Shown: positions 25,886-34,732 of the stretch, in pieces | Numbering within the stretch: the stretch's first letter is position 1 | How the letters are laid out: every line of letters begins with the position of its first letter | Source: Gammaproteobacteria bacterium | GTDB taxonomy: Bacteria > Pseudomonadota > Gammaproteobacteria > Chromatiales > Chromatiaceae | Direction of reading: 5' to 3' | NCBI GenBank assembly: GCA_020445335.1 | Contig: JAGRGU010000092.1 | Location: 5,756 to 52,726, forward strand | Length of the DNA: 46,971 nucleotides | Position numbers and translations under genes: made by a program | Notes under the pieces: generated by a model | What the model saw: only the letters and a program-made list of their open reading frames with translations | The model's database searches: none | What the model was told of the DNA's origin: nothing

Positions 25886-26785
25886 ATGGCCGATTCAACC
25901 TGGCTAACCGAATTTCCGTCGATGGACCGGGCCGATCTGGTCGCTATTCGCAAGTTTCTGGATAGCGGCTTCAGGGAGTTTTCACGCAACTATGGTGATG
26001 CGATCGAAGCCTTCTTTGATCCGCTGCTCGCCTTTCTGGTCTGGTTCGAGCAACTGCTGTTGCAGTCGCCCTGGTGGATCATCATTCTTGTGGTGGCCTG
26101 TCTGGCTTACCTCGCCAGCCGCTCTGCGAAACTGACACTTGGGGTGGTCGCCGCGTTTTTGCTGATCGGCTACTTCGGCATGTGGGACAACGCAATGCGC
26201 ACCATGGGCATCATCGCTGTCTCGACACTGCTGTCGATCGCGCTCGGTGTACCGATTGGCATTCTGATGTCGGGATCGAACCGGGTTCAATCGATTGTCA
26301 CGCCGATTCTCGACGTGATGCAGACGATGCCGGCGTTCGTCTACCTGATTCCGGTGGTGATGCTGCTGGGTATCGGCAAGGTGCCGGGCATAATCGCGGT
26401 GGTGATCTATGCGATACCGCCGGTGATCCGGCTTACCAATCTGGGCATCAGGCTGGTGGACAGGGAGGTGCTGGAAGCGGCCACGGCCTATGGCGCCAAT
26501 CGCCGCCAGCGGCTGTTTGGCGTGCAGCTGCCGCTGGCGATGCCGACCATCATGGCCGGTATCAACCAGACCATCATGATGGCGCTGGCGATGGTGGTGA
26601 TCGCGTCGATGATCGGCGTCAAGGGGCTCGGTCAACCGGTGTTGAAGTCGATCACCAATCAGTATTTCACGATGGGGTTGTTCAACGGGCTGGCCATCGT
26701 GGCGCTGGCGATCGTATTCGACCGGGTTTCGCAGGCCTACGCGAAGCGTTCGCAAAAACATTTGGAAGGAATGAACAGTGAGTGA
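25886..26785 (+). CDS. proW: Glycine betaine/proline-type ABC transporter permease (ProW-like)
   Basis: The 299-residue protein has six to seven membrane segments and the permease coupling motif EVLEAATAYGANRRQRLFGVQLP (EAA loop). It also has the BPD family block LDVMQTMPAFVYLIPVVMLLGIGKVPG. It forms the inner-membrane channel and docks with ProV. It overlaps the ATPase gene by 8 bp. Confidence 0.93.
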   Translation: MADSTWLTEFPSMDRADLVAIRKFLDSGFREFSRNYGDAIEAFFDPLLAFLVWFEQLLLQSPWWIIILVVACLAYLASRSAKLTLGVVAAFLLIGYFGMWDNAMRTMGIIAVSTLLSIALGVPIGILMSGSNRVQSIVTPILDVMQTMPAFVYLIPVVMLLGIGKVPGIIAVVIYAIPPVIRLTNLGIRLVDREVLEAATAYGANRRQRLFGVQLPLAMPTIMAGINQTIMMALAMVVIASMIGVKGLGQPVLKSITNQYFTMGLFNGLAIVALAIVFDRVSQAYAKRSQKHLEGMNSE

Positions 26786-28052
26786 CGCATTCATCCAGGT
26801 AAAGGGGCTCTACAAAATCTTCGGCGATGATCCAGACGCCGTGATGCCGCTTGTGCTGGCGGGTAAGAGCAAGCAGGATCTGCTGGCCGAGACCGGACAC
26901 ACCATCGGCCTGAAGGAGATCGATCTCGAAGTCGAGAGAGGTAGGATTTTCGTCGTCATGGGGTTGTCTGGATGCGGCAAGTCGACGCTGATACGCCACT
27001 TCAACCGCCTGATCGATCCGACGCGCGGCCAGATCCTGATCGATGGGGACGATGTAATGCAGTTGTCTCAGAAGGAGCTGGAACAGTTCCGTTGCCACAG
27101 GATCTCCATGGTGTTCCAGCGCTTCGGACTGATGCCGCACCGTACGGTGCTCGAGAATGTCGCGTTCGGGCTTGCCGTGCAGAAGATGGGGCGTGCGGAG
27201 CGCAACGAGAAGGCACGCCAATGGCTCGAAACGGTCGGCCTGAAGGGTTACGAAGCGCAATATCCGGCACAACTCTCCGGCGGTCAGCAGCAGCGTGTCG
27301 GTCTCGCGCGCGCGCTCTGTACCGACGCGGATATCCTGCTGATGGATGAAGCCTTCTCGGCGCTCGACCCGTTGATTCGCAGTGAAATGCAGGATCAACT
27401 GATCGAGCTGCAGGAGAAGTTGCACAAGACGATCATCTTCATCACCCATGATCTGGACGAGGCGCTGAGGCTTGGCGATCGCATCGCGATCCTGAAGGAT
27501 GGCGAATTGATCCAGGAGGGCGCGCCCGAGGATATTCTGCTCAACCCGGCCGACGATTACGTCGAAGCGTTCGTACGCGATGTCAACCGCGCGCGTGCGC
27601 TGACGGTCGAGACTGTGATGCGGCCCCCTGCCGGGCGCATCACAGCGGTTACCATCGCAGGTGCGCTGCGGCAGATGCGCAGCCACAGCGACGATTACGC
27701 CTACTTCATCAACAACGAGGGCTATCAAGGCGTGCTCACTCAGGAGCGACTCGAAGCGGCCGCGCGCGATGATTCCGACGCGGTGGTGTGCGAACGCGTG
27801 CTCGAGATCCTGCCGCCGGTCTCGCCCGACGCACTGCTCGAAACCGTGCTGCCCGAAACGCTGGACGCCGACTACCCGTTGCCGGTGGTGGACGACAAAG
27901 GCGAACTCTGCGGACAACTGTCTCGCGCATCGCTGGCGCAGGCGTTGGTCGAGGGTGGGGGTGGGTCCGAAACGGCGCAGAGGGGAGGCGACGATTCGGG
28001 AAGCGTCAACGGAAAGGCCGTCGTCTCGGCCGCGGGCGCGGTTCAGAGGTAG
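26778..28052 (+). CDS. proV: Glycine betaine/proline-type ABC transporter ATPase (ProV-like)
   Basis: The 424-residue protein has the long ProV N-terminus (LYKIFG, GHTIGLKEI), Walker A GLSGCGKST (62-70), signature LSGGQ (166-170), Walker B ILLMDE (186-191) and the switch histidine in ITHDLDEA. A CBS-like pair follows (about 275-390) and a low-complexity tail. In the relative OpuA, CBS domains sense ionic strength. The pair here looks degenerate. The gene converges on the TSUP gene with a 10-bp tail overlap. Confidence 0.92.
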   Translation: MSDAFIQVKGLYKIFGDDPDAVMPLVLAGKSKQDLLAETGHTIGLKEIDLEVERGRIFVVMGLSGCGKSTLIRHFNRLIDPTRGQILIDGDDVMQLSQKELEQFRCHRISMVFQRFGLMPHRTVLENVAFGLAVQKMGRAERNEKARQWLETVGLKGYEAQYPAQLSGGQQQRVGLARALCTDADILLMDEAFSALDPLIRSEMQDQLIELQEKLHKTIIFITHDLDEALRLGDRIAILKDGELIQEGAPEDILLNPADDYVEAFVRDVNRARALTVETVMRPPAGRITAVTIAGALRQMRSHSDDYAYFINNEGYQGVLTQERLEAAARDDSDAVVCERVLEILPPVSPDALLETVLPETLDADYPLPVVDDKGELCGQLSRASLAQALVEGGGGSETAQRGGDDSGSVNGKAVVSAAGAVQR

Positions 28053-28810
28053 GCGTCGACCAGCAGCTTGAGGCTGATGGTCAGCGAAACCACCACCACT
28101 GCCGGCCGTACCAGCCGCGTGCCCCGGCTGTGGACCAGGTGCGCCCCCAGACGGCCGCCGATCAACTGCCCGGCCGCCATCGTCAGTCCCACGCCCCAGA
28201 TCACCTTGCCGGCGAGGGCGAAGAAGATCAGCGATGCGATGTTGCTGGTGAAGTTCAGTACCTTGGTATGCGCGGTCGCCTCGATCAGGTTCAACCCCAG
28301 CAGGAAGACGAAGCCAAAGGTGAAGAAGGTGCCGGCGCCCGGCCCGAAGAAGCCGTCGTAGAAGCCGACCCCGCAACCGACCAGCACGCCGAACATCAGA
28401 GCGCCGACCCGCTCTCTTCTGGAGGTGTCGCGCAGCGCCGGTCCGAACCAGAAGTAGAGCGCGGTGGCGATCAGCAGCAGCGGCATGAAGCGCGTCAGGA
28501 AGGCGGAGTCGATGCGTTGCACCAGCAGCGTCCCGCCGGCCGAGCCGATGAAGGTGAGCGCGATCAGCGGTGCGATTCGCGGCAGATTCACCAGTCCACG
28601 CCGCACGAAATAGAGGCTCGAAGAGAAGGTGCCGAACGAGCCCTGCAGCTTGTTGGTGGCGAGCGCCTCGGTCGGTGCGATGCCCACCGCCAGCAGCACC
28701 GGCAGGGTGATCAGGCCGCCACCACCGGCGACCGCGTCCAGTGCGCCTGCGCAGAGTCCGGTCATGAAAAGCAAAAGCAGCAGCTCCAGCCCGAGTGCAA
28801 GTTCGCTCAT
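28043..28810 (-). CDS. TSUP family membrane transporter (TauE/SafE, YfcA-like)
   Basis: The 255-residue protein has about seven membrane segments and the TSUP signatures GALDAVAGGGGLITLP (near 22-37), ATNKLQG (about 51-57) and the second-half repeat GFYDGFFGPGAGTF. The family exports or imports sulfur-containing or organic anions such as sulfite or sulfoacetate; the substrate here is unknown. It overlaps the stop of the upstream SUMF1 gene by 4 bp (28807-28810), so the pair forms an operon. Confidence 0.9.
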   Translation of the reverse strand: MSELALGLELLLLLFMTGLCAGALDAVAGGGGLITLPVLLAVGIAPTEALATNKLQGSFGTFSSSLYFVRRGLVNLPRIAPLIALTFIGSAGGTLLVQRIDSAFLTRFMPLLLIATALYFWFGPALRDTSRRERVGALMFGVLVGCGVGFYDGFFGPGAGTFFTFGFVFLLGLNLIEATAHTKVLNFTSNIASLIFFALAGKVIWGVGLTMAAGQLIGGRLGAHLVHSRGTRLVRPAVVVVSLTISLKLLVDAYL

Positions 28811-30288
28811 TCGGCGTTCAGCACCCGCACCAAGCGAAAACCCGTGTCGTCGCTGCGGCGTGCCTGGAAGTCCCGCCAGCGGTTGGCCGAGCGCACCTCT
28901 TTCGGCGGGAAGCTCCAGGCGCCGCCGCGAATGACGCGCACGCCGCAGCCCGGCTTGAGCAGCGCGCTGCCGTCATCTGGTGCTGCGTCGAAGCGGTCGC
29001 TCCAGCAGTCGCCGACCCACTCGAAGACGTTGCCGGCGGTGTCGTGCAGGCCGTATGCGTTGGCTCGAAAGCGCCCCACCGGACTGCTCTTCTCACCGCC
29101 CCAGAGGCTGCCGCAGCCGTCGCAATTGGCGTTGCCGCTGCCGGGCTCGTCGCCCCACCAGAAGCGGCTGGTGCTGCCGGCGCGCGCGGCGAACTCCCAC
29201 TCGGCGTCGCTGGCGAGGCGATAGCGCGCGCCTGTCTGCGCGCTCAGCCAATCGCTATAGGCGACCGCGTGATCCCAGGAGACGTTGATCACCGGCCGCC
29301 GGCCGCGCCCCCAGCCACCATCGTCGGGTAGCTCCTGGCCGGTGGCGCGGCAGAAACGGTCGTATTCGTCGAAGGTGATTTCGTAGATGCCGATGGCGAA
29401 GGGTTTCAGCGCGATCCGTTGCGGATTGCGCTCGTCGCTGTCGCCGTCTCCCTGCAGATCTCCGCGCTCGAACGCCCCGCCGCGCAGCACTACCATCTCC
29501 GGTCCGGGCGAGCCGTCGCGTAGCCTTTCCTGCAGCCGGTCGCTGGCGGCGACGCGCATGCGGTAGTTTTCGCTTGGTGCCCTGGCGTCGAAATTGACAT
29601 TGAAGGCTATGCGGCTGAACAGCGCGATATCCGCTTCGCTGCGGTTGCCATAGCGATCGATCAACGAGATGCGGTGGCTCGGCATCACACCCTGCAGCTC
29701 GCTGCCGTCGTTCAGCAGCAGGCGGACACGCAGGCCGTCGGCGTCGGAGAGATTGGTGTCGAGCAGATGAATCTCCGCGCGCTTGATCAGCCGCACGCCG
29801 CCTGCGTGTCTGAGGAAGAAGTCGGTGGTTGCCACGCGTCCGCTGAAGAGGTCTCCGGCGTAGCTCTCGAAGGTGTCCGGTGTCGGCTGCCTCGGCTGGC
29901 GGCTGCGGCGGCTGGCGATGACGATCTCGGCAATCTCGCTGCTCTGCACCGGCAGCAGCGTGTCGAGCACCCGGGTGACCGTAAGCTGCTGGTCGGCGAA
30001 ACTGCCGACGAAGCGCTCGCCGAAACGGGTGGTGAGCCGCGCTTGTCGCCCACCGCCGCTGAATTCGACCTTCCGCGTCAGCGCAGCCGGAACGGAGAAG
30101 CTGCCGAGCAGAGTCTCCATCCGAAACAGCCGCTCCGCCACCCTGCCGTTGTGGATGTCGCCGTTGCGCATCGTGATCAGGTCGCTCTGCGGTTCCGCTG
30201 CAGCGCCCGTACCGGCCATTGCGAGCGCGCACAGACAAAGCGGCGCAAGCATTGAGTGCCGACGAATGAATGGCCTGACAATGAACAT
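28807..30288 (-). CDS. Exported SUMF1/formylglycine-generating-enzyme-domain fusion protein
   Basis: The 493-residue protein has a signal peptide (mature from about residue 31, AAAEPQSD). A region of three short beta-type repeats follows (about 35-240; themes ITMRNGDIHNGRV, SYAGDLFSGRV and LNDGSELQGVM). A SUMF1-type domain runs from about 272 to the end: GGAFERGD, YEITFDEYDRFC, PVINVSWDHAVAYSDWL, RLASDAEWEFAARAG, GLHDTAGNVFEWVGD, VIRGGAWSF and NRWRDF, ending in GFRLVR. The usual copper-binding cysteine pair after the RGGSW block is absent (RGGAWSFPPKEV), so this is probably a binding or structural member rather than a sulfatase activator. Confidence 0.82.
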   Translation of the reverse strand: MFIVRPFIRRHSMLAPLCLCALAMAGTGAAAEPQSDLITMRNGDIHNGRVAERLFRMETLLGSFSVPAALTRKVEFSGGGRQARLTTRFGERFVGSFADQQLTVTRVLDTLLPVQSSEIAEIVIASRRSRQPRQPTPDTFESYAGDLFSGRVATTDFFLRHAGGVRLIKRAEIHLLDTNLSDADGLRVRLLLNDGSELQGVMPSHRISLIDRYGNRSEADIALFSRIAFNVNFDARAPSENYRMRVAASDRLQERLRDGSPGPEMVVLRGGAFERGDLQGDGDSDERNPQRIALKPFAIGIYEITFDEYDRFCRATGQELPDDGGWGRGRRPVINVSWDHAVAYSDWLSAQTGARYRLASDAEWEFAARAGSTSRFWWGDEPGSGNANCDGCGSLWGGEKSSPVGRFRANAYGLHDTAGNVFEWVGDCWSDRFDAAPDDGSALLKPGCGVRVIRGGAWSFPPKEVRSANRWRDFQARRSDDTGFRLVRVLNAE

Positions 30289-30335
30289 GTTCGTTACCCT
30301 GGACGCAGTGCCGGTCAACGGTGGAATTTTATCTG

Positions 30336-30341
30336 TATACT
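30336..30341 (+). promoter_or_regulatory. Candidate -10 of the DUF1015 gene
   Basis: TATACT with TG directly before it, 105 bp upstream of the gene. No strong -35. The same AT-rich stretch could serve the divergent SUMF1 gene on the other strand. Confidence 0.35.
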
Positions 30342-30445
30342 GCTGCAATAACCGATTTTTTGCACACCAAGCGAATGCTGCGTGGTCGGTCGACAGTCGC
30401 CGTAACGGCTCCGGCCCGCAACTTCAACTGCCCGGAGACTCCCTG

Positions 30446-31657
30446 ATGACCCTGATCAAGCCCTTCGCCGCGCTTCGCCCGGCGGCTGGTCGCGCCGCCG
30501 ACGTGGTGGCTCCTCCCTACGATGTGATGAACGAGGCAGAGGCGCGCGCGCTGGTCGTCGGCAGGCCCTGGAGTTTCCTGCATATCTCGCGGCCGGAGGT
30601 GGACCTGCCGGCAGGCACAGATCCCTATTCAGCCGAGGTTTACGCCATGGCGGCGGAGAATCTGGCTCGCATGCGTGACGAGTCGGTGCTGGTGCAGGAT
30701 GAACGACCCGCTTACTACCTCTATCAGCTGATCATGGGCGAACACACGCAGACAGGCATCGTCGCCGCCGCCTCGGTCGCCGCCTACCAATCGGGTCGCA
30801 TCAAGAAGCACGAATACACCCGTCCCACCAAGGAGGATGACCGGGTACGTCAGATCGAGGCGCTCAAGGCGCAGACCGGCCCGGTGTTCCTGATCTACCG
30901 TGGCGACGCCACGGTTGACCTTCTGCTGGCAGAGACGGTGTGCCAGCCGCCGGAGGTGGAGGTGACCGCGGCGGACGGCGTGATCCACCGCATCTGGCGC
31001 GTCGACCGGCAGGCGACGATCGACGGCTTGAGCGCGGCGTTCGAGTCGATGCCGGCGCTCTACGTCGCCGATGGCCATCACCGCTCCGCCGCCGCGGCGC
31101 GGGTCGCCGGCGGCGGCGACGAGGAGCGAGACTACTTCCTGGCGGTGATCTTCCCCCACGATCAGGTACAGATTCTCGACTACAACCGGGTGGTCAAAGA
31201 TCTCAATGGACAGAGCGAAGCGCAGTTCCTGGCGGCGCTGCAGGACGCTTTCGAAGTCGAGGCGAGCGCCGCGGCGGTGCGGCCGCGGCAGGCCGGGGAG
31301 TTCGGTCTCTACCTGCCGGGGCGCTGGTTTCGGCTGCGGATCAAAGACGAGCGCATTCCAGCGGACAATCCGGTGCAAAGTCTCGATGTCAGTCTGCTGG
31401 CCAACGAACTGCTGCAGCCGCTGCTCGGTATCAGCGACCAGCGCACCGACGAGCGGATCGATTTCGTCGGCGGCATCCGCGGCGTGGAGGCGCTGCAGCA
31501 GCGCGTCGACAGCGGCGAGATGGCGCTCGCGTTCGCGCTCTTTCCGACCGGCGTGGAAGCGCTGCTGGCGGTCGCAGACGCCGGTGAAGTGATGCCGCCG
31601 AAGTCGACCTGGTTCGAGCCGAAACTGGCCGACGGACTGGTCAGCCATCTTATTTAG
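30446..31657 (+). CDS. DUF1015 family protein
   Basis: The 403-residue protein has the DUF1015 layout: IKPFAALRP, VVAPPYDVM, a HISRPE block, the GRIKKHEYTRPTKEDDR motif and the YVADGHHRSAAA signature (about 205-216), then the FPTGVEALLAVADAG region before the C-terminus. The function is not established; metabolic or kinase-like roles have been proposed for distant relatives. Start ATG 30446 follows GGAG by nine bases and begins the family-conserved N-terminus. Confidence 0.85.
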   Translation: MTLIKPFAALRPAAGRAADVVAPPYDVMNEAEARALVVGRPWSFLHISRPEVDLPAGTDPYSAEVYAMAAENLARMRDESVLVQDERPAYYLYQLIMGEHTQTGIVAAASVAAYQSGRIKKHEYTRPTKEDDRVRQIEALKAQTGPVFLIYRGDATVDLLLAETVCQPPEVEVTAADGVIHRIWRVDRQATIDGLSAAFESMPALYVADGHHRSAAAARVAGGGDEERDYFLAVIFPHDQVQILDYNRVVKDLNGQSEAQFLAALQDAFEVEASAAAVRPRQAGEFGLYLPGRWFRLRIKDERIPADNPVQSLDVSLLANELLQPLLGISDQRTDERIDFVGGIRGVEALQQRVDSGEMALAFALFPTGVEALLAVADAGEVMPPKSTWFEPKLADGLVSHLI

Positions 31658-31713
31658 CGGCTCTGGCCCGGGGAACGGCTGCTGCCCGTCGCCTGTCGGC
31701 GAGGTGGGAAATT

Positions 31714-31722
31714 TGTTAATAT
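31714..31722 (+). promoter_or_regulatory. Extended -10 upstream of relA
   Basis: TGT followed by TAATAT (31717-31722) lies 190 bp before the relA start; no clear -35. The leader between shows no gene. Confidence 0.35.
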
Positions 31723-31909
31723 CCGCCCCCGTCGGCGAACGGCAGCAATGCCCGGTGGCGCCTTCGAAGCGGCTTGTCGGGAGCCTGCTCACCGACTCCT
31801 TTTTCAGTTTCAGGGACAACTCCATGCGCAGCAGGAATCGCTCTCGGCGCTAGTGCTGCAGCTCCGGGAAAAGCGCTTCCGATGGGAGTTGCCGCTCGGT
31901 GGATGGACG

Positions 31910-34117
31910 ATGGTAAGCGTAACTTCACACTTCTCCAGCGACGAAATCATCGATGCCTCGGGCATCGAGACATGGCTGCAGGCCTTGCGGCGGCAGCACG
32001 CCGAAGCGGAGTTGGCGCTGTTGCGCCGCGCTGCGTTGCTGGGAGTTTCAACGCAGGTCGATGCGGCCGATCAAGCCGCGTTGAAGCGGGCGCTTTCGGT
32101 GGCGGAGATCCTGTTCCGCCTCGGGCTCGACCTGGACACGCTGTTGGTGGCGATTCTGCACAACCTCGACTGGGAGCGCCACTTCGACCAGCAGGGGATC
32201 TCCGTCGAATTCGGCGAGGGGGTCGGCCGGATGCTGCGGGATATGCTGCGCATCGGTTCGCTGTCGTTGATCAACAGCGAGCGCGACCCCGAGGCCCAGT
32301 CGCGCCACACCGAGTACCTGCGACGCATGCTGCTGAGCATCGCCGATGACGTGCGGGTGGTGCTGATCGTGCTGGCCGAACGGCTCTACGAGATGCGTGG
32401 GCTGAAGCACCAGCCGCGTGAGGTGCAGCTGGCGGTGGCGCATGAGACCGAGGATCTCTACGCGCCACTGGCCAACCGCCTCGGTATCTGGCAGGTCAAG
32501 TGGGAGCTGGAGGATCTCTGCCTGCGCTACCTGCACCACGACGACTACATGCGGATCGCCCGCGCGCTGGACGGCAAACGCACCGACCGCGAAGCCTTCA
32601 TCGCCGAGGTGATGGAACGGCTCAAGTCGGAGTTCGCGCGTCTCGGCATCAAGGCGGAGCTCTCCGGTCGGCCCAAGCATATCTACAGCATCTGGAAGAA
32701 GATGAAGCGCAAGGGGGTCGGCCTGGATCAGATCTTCGATCTGCGCGCACTGCGGGTGCTGGTCGACAGCGTCGCCGAATGCTACGCGGTGCTGGGCATA
32801 GTGCACGGCAACTGGCGCCACATCCCGGGCGAGTTCGACGACTACATCGCGACTCCGAAGGCCAATCTCTACCGCTCGATCCACACCGCGGTGATCGGAC
32901 CCGACGAACGTCCGCTTGAGATCCAGATCCGCACCCATGAGATGCACGAGCACGCCGAGCTGGGCGTGGCCGCGCACTGGCGCTACAAGGAGTCCGGCAA
33001 GCAGGATACCGATTTCGAGCGGCGCGTGGCGCTGATCCGCAACTGGCTCGAGCTGAAGGAGGAGAACGGCGACTCGGACGACTTTGTCAGCACGCTGAAA
33101 TCGGAGCTGGAGTCGCAGTACATCTACGTCTTGACGCCTCAGGGGCGGGTGGTGGAGCTGCCGTTGGGCGCGACCGCGGTCGATTTCGCCTACGCCATAC
33201 ATACCTCGGTCGGGCACCGCTGCCGCGGTGCCCGCGTCGATGGTCGCATCGTGCCGCTGACGCAGCCGCTGGAGAGCGGCAGGATGGTCGAGATTCTGAC
33301 CGTCAAGGAGGGTGGTCCGAGCCGCGACTGGCTCAGCCCGCATCTTGGCTATACCGTCACCAGCCGAGCGCGTAACCGCATCCGTCAATGGTTCAAACAG
33401 CAGGATTACGACCAGCACCTGGAGGCAGGGCGGGCCGATCTGGAGCGCGAAGTGGTGCGACTGGGCGTTACCAAACCGGATCTCGAAAAGGCGGTGCAGC
33501 GCTTCAACTTCAAACGCGTCGACGATCTGCTGGCGGCGATCGGCCGCGGCGAGGTATCGCCGATTCAGGTGGCCGGGATGGGCGCCGAGCGCAAGCCGCG
33601 ACCGGCAGAGGAGGAGCCTGCGCTGCCGAAGCGGCGGCGGCAGCCGAAGGGGCCGTCCAAGGGGCACGGCGAGGTGATCGTCGAAGGGGTCGACGACCTG
33701 ATGACGCACATGGCGCGCTGCTGCAAACCGGTGCCTCATGATGGCATCGTCGGCTTCATCACGCGCGGGCGCGGGGTCACCGTGCATCGCGTGGATTGCA
33801 AGATCGTCGCCGACATGAACGAGCAGGATCGGGCGCGTCTGGTCGACGTGGCCTGGTCCGATCAGCCCGAGGAGAGCGTCTACCCGGTCGATATCCGGGT
33901 GCTCGCGGGCGATCGCAAGGGGCTGCTGCGTGATATCTCCTCGATTCTCACCAACGAGGAGGTGGACGTGATCGGTGCCAGCACCCAGTCGGACCGCAAG
34001 ACCGATCGCGCCAGCATGCGCTTTACCGTCGAGGTGGTCAGCATGCGCCAGCTGAGCCGCATCCTGGAGAAGATCTCGCAATTGCCAGATGTGATCGAGG
34101 TACGCCGCGAGGTGTAG
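31910..34117 (+). CDS. relA: (p)ppGpp synthetase RelA
   Basis: The 735-residue protein has the RelA layout: a degenerate hydrolase domain (HNLDWERHF instead of the HD-x3-ED motif, so inactive), a synthetase domain with GRPKHIYSIWKKM, the EFDDYIATPK variant (EFDD is the RelA type), and EIQIRTHEMHEHAELGVAAHW. TGS (YIYVLTPQGRVVELP) and zinc-finger/helical regions follow, ending in an ACT domain. It senses uncharged tRNA on ribosomes and makes (p)ppGpp. ATG 31910 (MVSV) aligns with other RelA starts; an in-frame extension to 31748 is unlikely. Confidence 0.97.
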   Translation: MVSVTSHFSSDEIIDASGIETWLQALRRQHAEAELALLRRAALLGVSTQVDAADQAALKRALSVAEILFRLGLDLDTLLVAILHNLDWERHFDQQGISVEFGEGVGRMLRDMLRIGSLSLINSERDPEAQSRHTEYLRRMLLSIADDVRVVLIVLAERLYEMRGLKHQPREVQLAVAHETEDLYAPLANRLGIWQVKWELEDLCLRYLHHDDYMRIARALDGKRTDREAFIAEVMERLKSEFARLGIKAELSGRPKHIYSIWKKMKRKGVGLDQIFDLRALRVLVDSVAECYAVLGIVHGNWRHIPGEFDDYIATPKANLYRSIHTAVIGPDERPLEIQIRTHEMHEHAELGVAAHWRYKESGKQDTDFERRVALIRNWLELKEENGDSDDFVSTLKSELESQYIYVLTPQGRVVELPLGATAVDFAYAIHTSVGHRCRGARVDGRIVPLTQPLESGRMVEILTVKEGGPSRDWLSPHLGYTVTSRARNRIRQWFKQQDYDQHLEAGRADLEREVVRLGVTKPDLEKAVQRFNFKRVDDLLAAIGRGEVSPIQVAGMGAERKPRPAEEEPALPKRRRQPKGPSKGHGEVIVEGVDDLMTHMARCCKPVPHDGIVGFITRGRGVTVHRVDCKIVADMNEQDRARLVDVAWSDQPEESVYPVDIRVLAGDRKGLLRDISSILTNEEVDVIGASTQSDRKTDRASMRFTVEVVSMRQLSRILEKISQLPDVIEVRREV

Positions 34118-34204
34118 GGCGGTTGTGCGCGCGCCCGGATCTTATTGCCTGAATCTGTACCGCCAAGGTAAACTAAGCCCCGGTTTTTCATATAGAATTA
34201 CGCC

Positions 34205-34269
34205 GCCGTCCAGGACGGCCGTGTTCCCTGCCGAATGGTTTGTGCGGCAAAGTGCTGCGCACTTTTTTA
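34205..34269 (+). promoter_or_regulatory. Three-hairpin leader upstream of ndk ending in a terminator-like stem
   Basis: Hairpin 1: GCCGTC / GACGGC (34205-34219, 3-nt loop). Hairpin 2: TGCCG / CGGCA (34229-34249, 11-nt loop). Hairpin 3: AAAGTGC / GCACTTT (34249-34265, 3-nt loop) followed by TTT. Base 34249 is shared by hairpins 2 and 3, so they may compete. A weak upstream promoter (TTGCCT, then TAAACT) exists near 34150. It could be an attenuator, a small RNA with its own terminator, or simply the relA terminator. Confidence 0.45.
34249..34268 (+). terminator. Rho-independent terminator-like hairpin before ndk
   Basis: The 7-bp stem AAAGTGC / GCACTTT with loop TGC runs directly into a T run (TTTTTT overlapping the stem end). 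It sits 132 bp after the relA stop and 29 bp before ndk, so it can either end relA transcripts or attenuate ndk. Confidence 0.55.
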
Positions 34270-34296
34270 TTATTTGAATTCTCTGGAGTTTTTTAG

Positions 34297-34725
34297 ATGG
34301 CCATTGAACGCACCTTTTCCATCGTCAAGCCCGACGCGGTAGCCAAGAACGTGATCGGCAAGATCTACAGCCGATTCGAGGAGGCGGGTCTGCGCATCGT
34401 CGCCTCCAAAATGCTGCACCTGAGCCGTGAACAGGCGGGCGAGTTCTACGCCGTGCACAAGGAGCGTCCGTTCTACAACGACCTGGTCGACTTCATGACC
34501 TCCGGACCGGTGATGGTGCAGGTGCTGGAGGGGGAGAATGCGATCGCCAGAAACCGTGAGGTGATGGGCGCCACCAACCCCAAGGAGGCGGCGCCCGGTA
34601 CCATTCGCGCCGATTTCGCACAGACCGTGGACGAGAATGCGGTGCACGGTTCCGATGCGCCGGAGACGGCGGCCACCGAGATCGCCTTCTTCTTCCCCGA
34701 AGGCGTCTGCGAGCGCACCCGCTGA
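34297..34725 (+). CDS. ndk: Nucleoside diphosphate kinase
   Basis: The 142-residue enzyme matches the family's usual length. It begins [15 protein letters not shown], has [19 protein letters not shown] and the phospho-histidine in [10 protein letters not shown] (His117). It exchanges the terminal phosphate between nucleoside di- and triphosphates. GGAG lies 10 bases before ATG. It starts the conserved block running to guaA. Confidence 0.98.
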   Translation: MAIERTFSIVKPDAVAKNVIGKIYSRFEEAGLRIVASKMLHLSREQAGEFYAVHKERPFYNDLVDFMTSGPVMVQVLEGENAIARNREVMGATNPKEAAPGTIRADFAQTVDENAVHGSDAPETAATEIAFFFPEGVCERTR

Positions 34726-34732
34726 GACGAAC

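Noticed and set aside
27788..29224. A plus-strand frame spanning proV's end and the TSUP and SUMF1 genes
   Set aside because: It is out of frame with proV and opposite the minus-strand genes, with shadow-type composition.
31748..31909. A 54-codon N-terminal extension of RelA
   Set aside because: Other RelA proteins begin at MVxV, as at 31910, and the extension shows no family resemblance.
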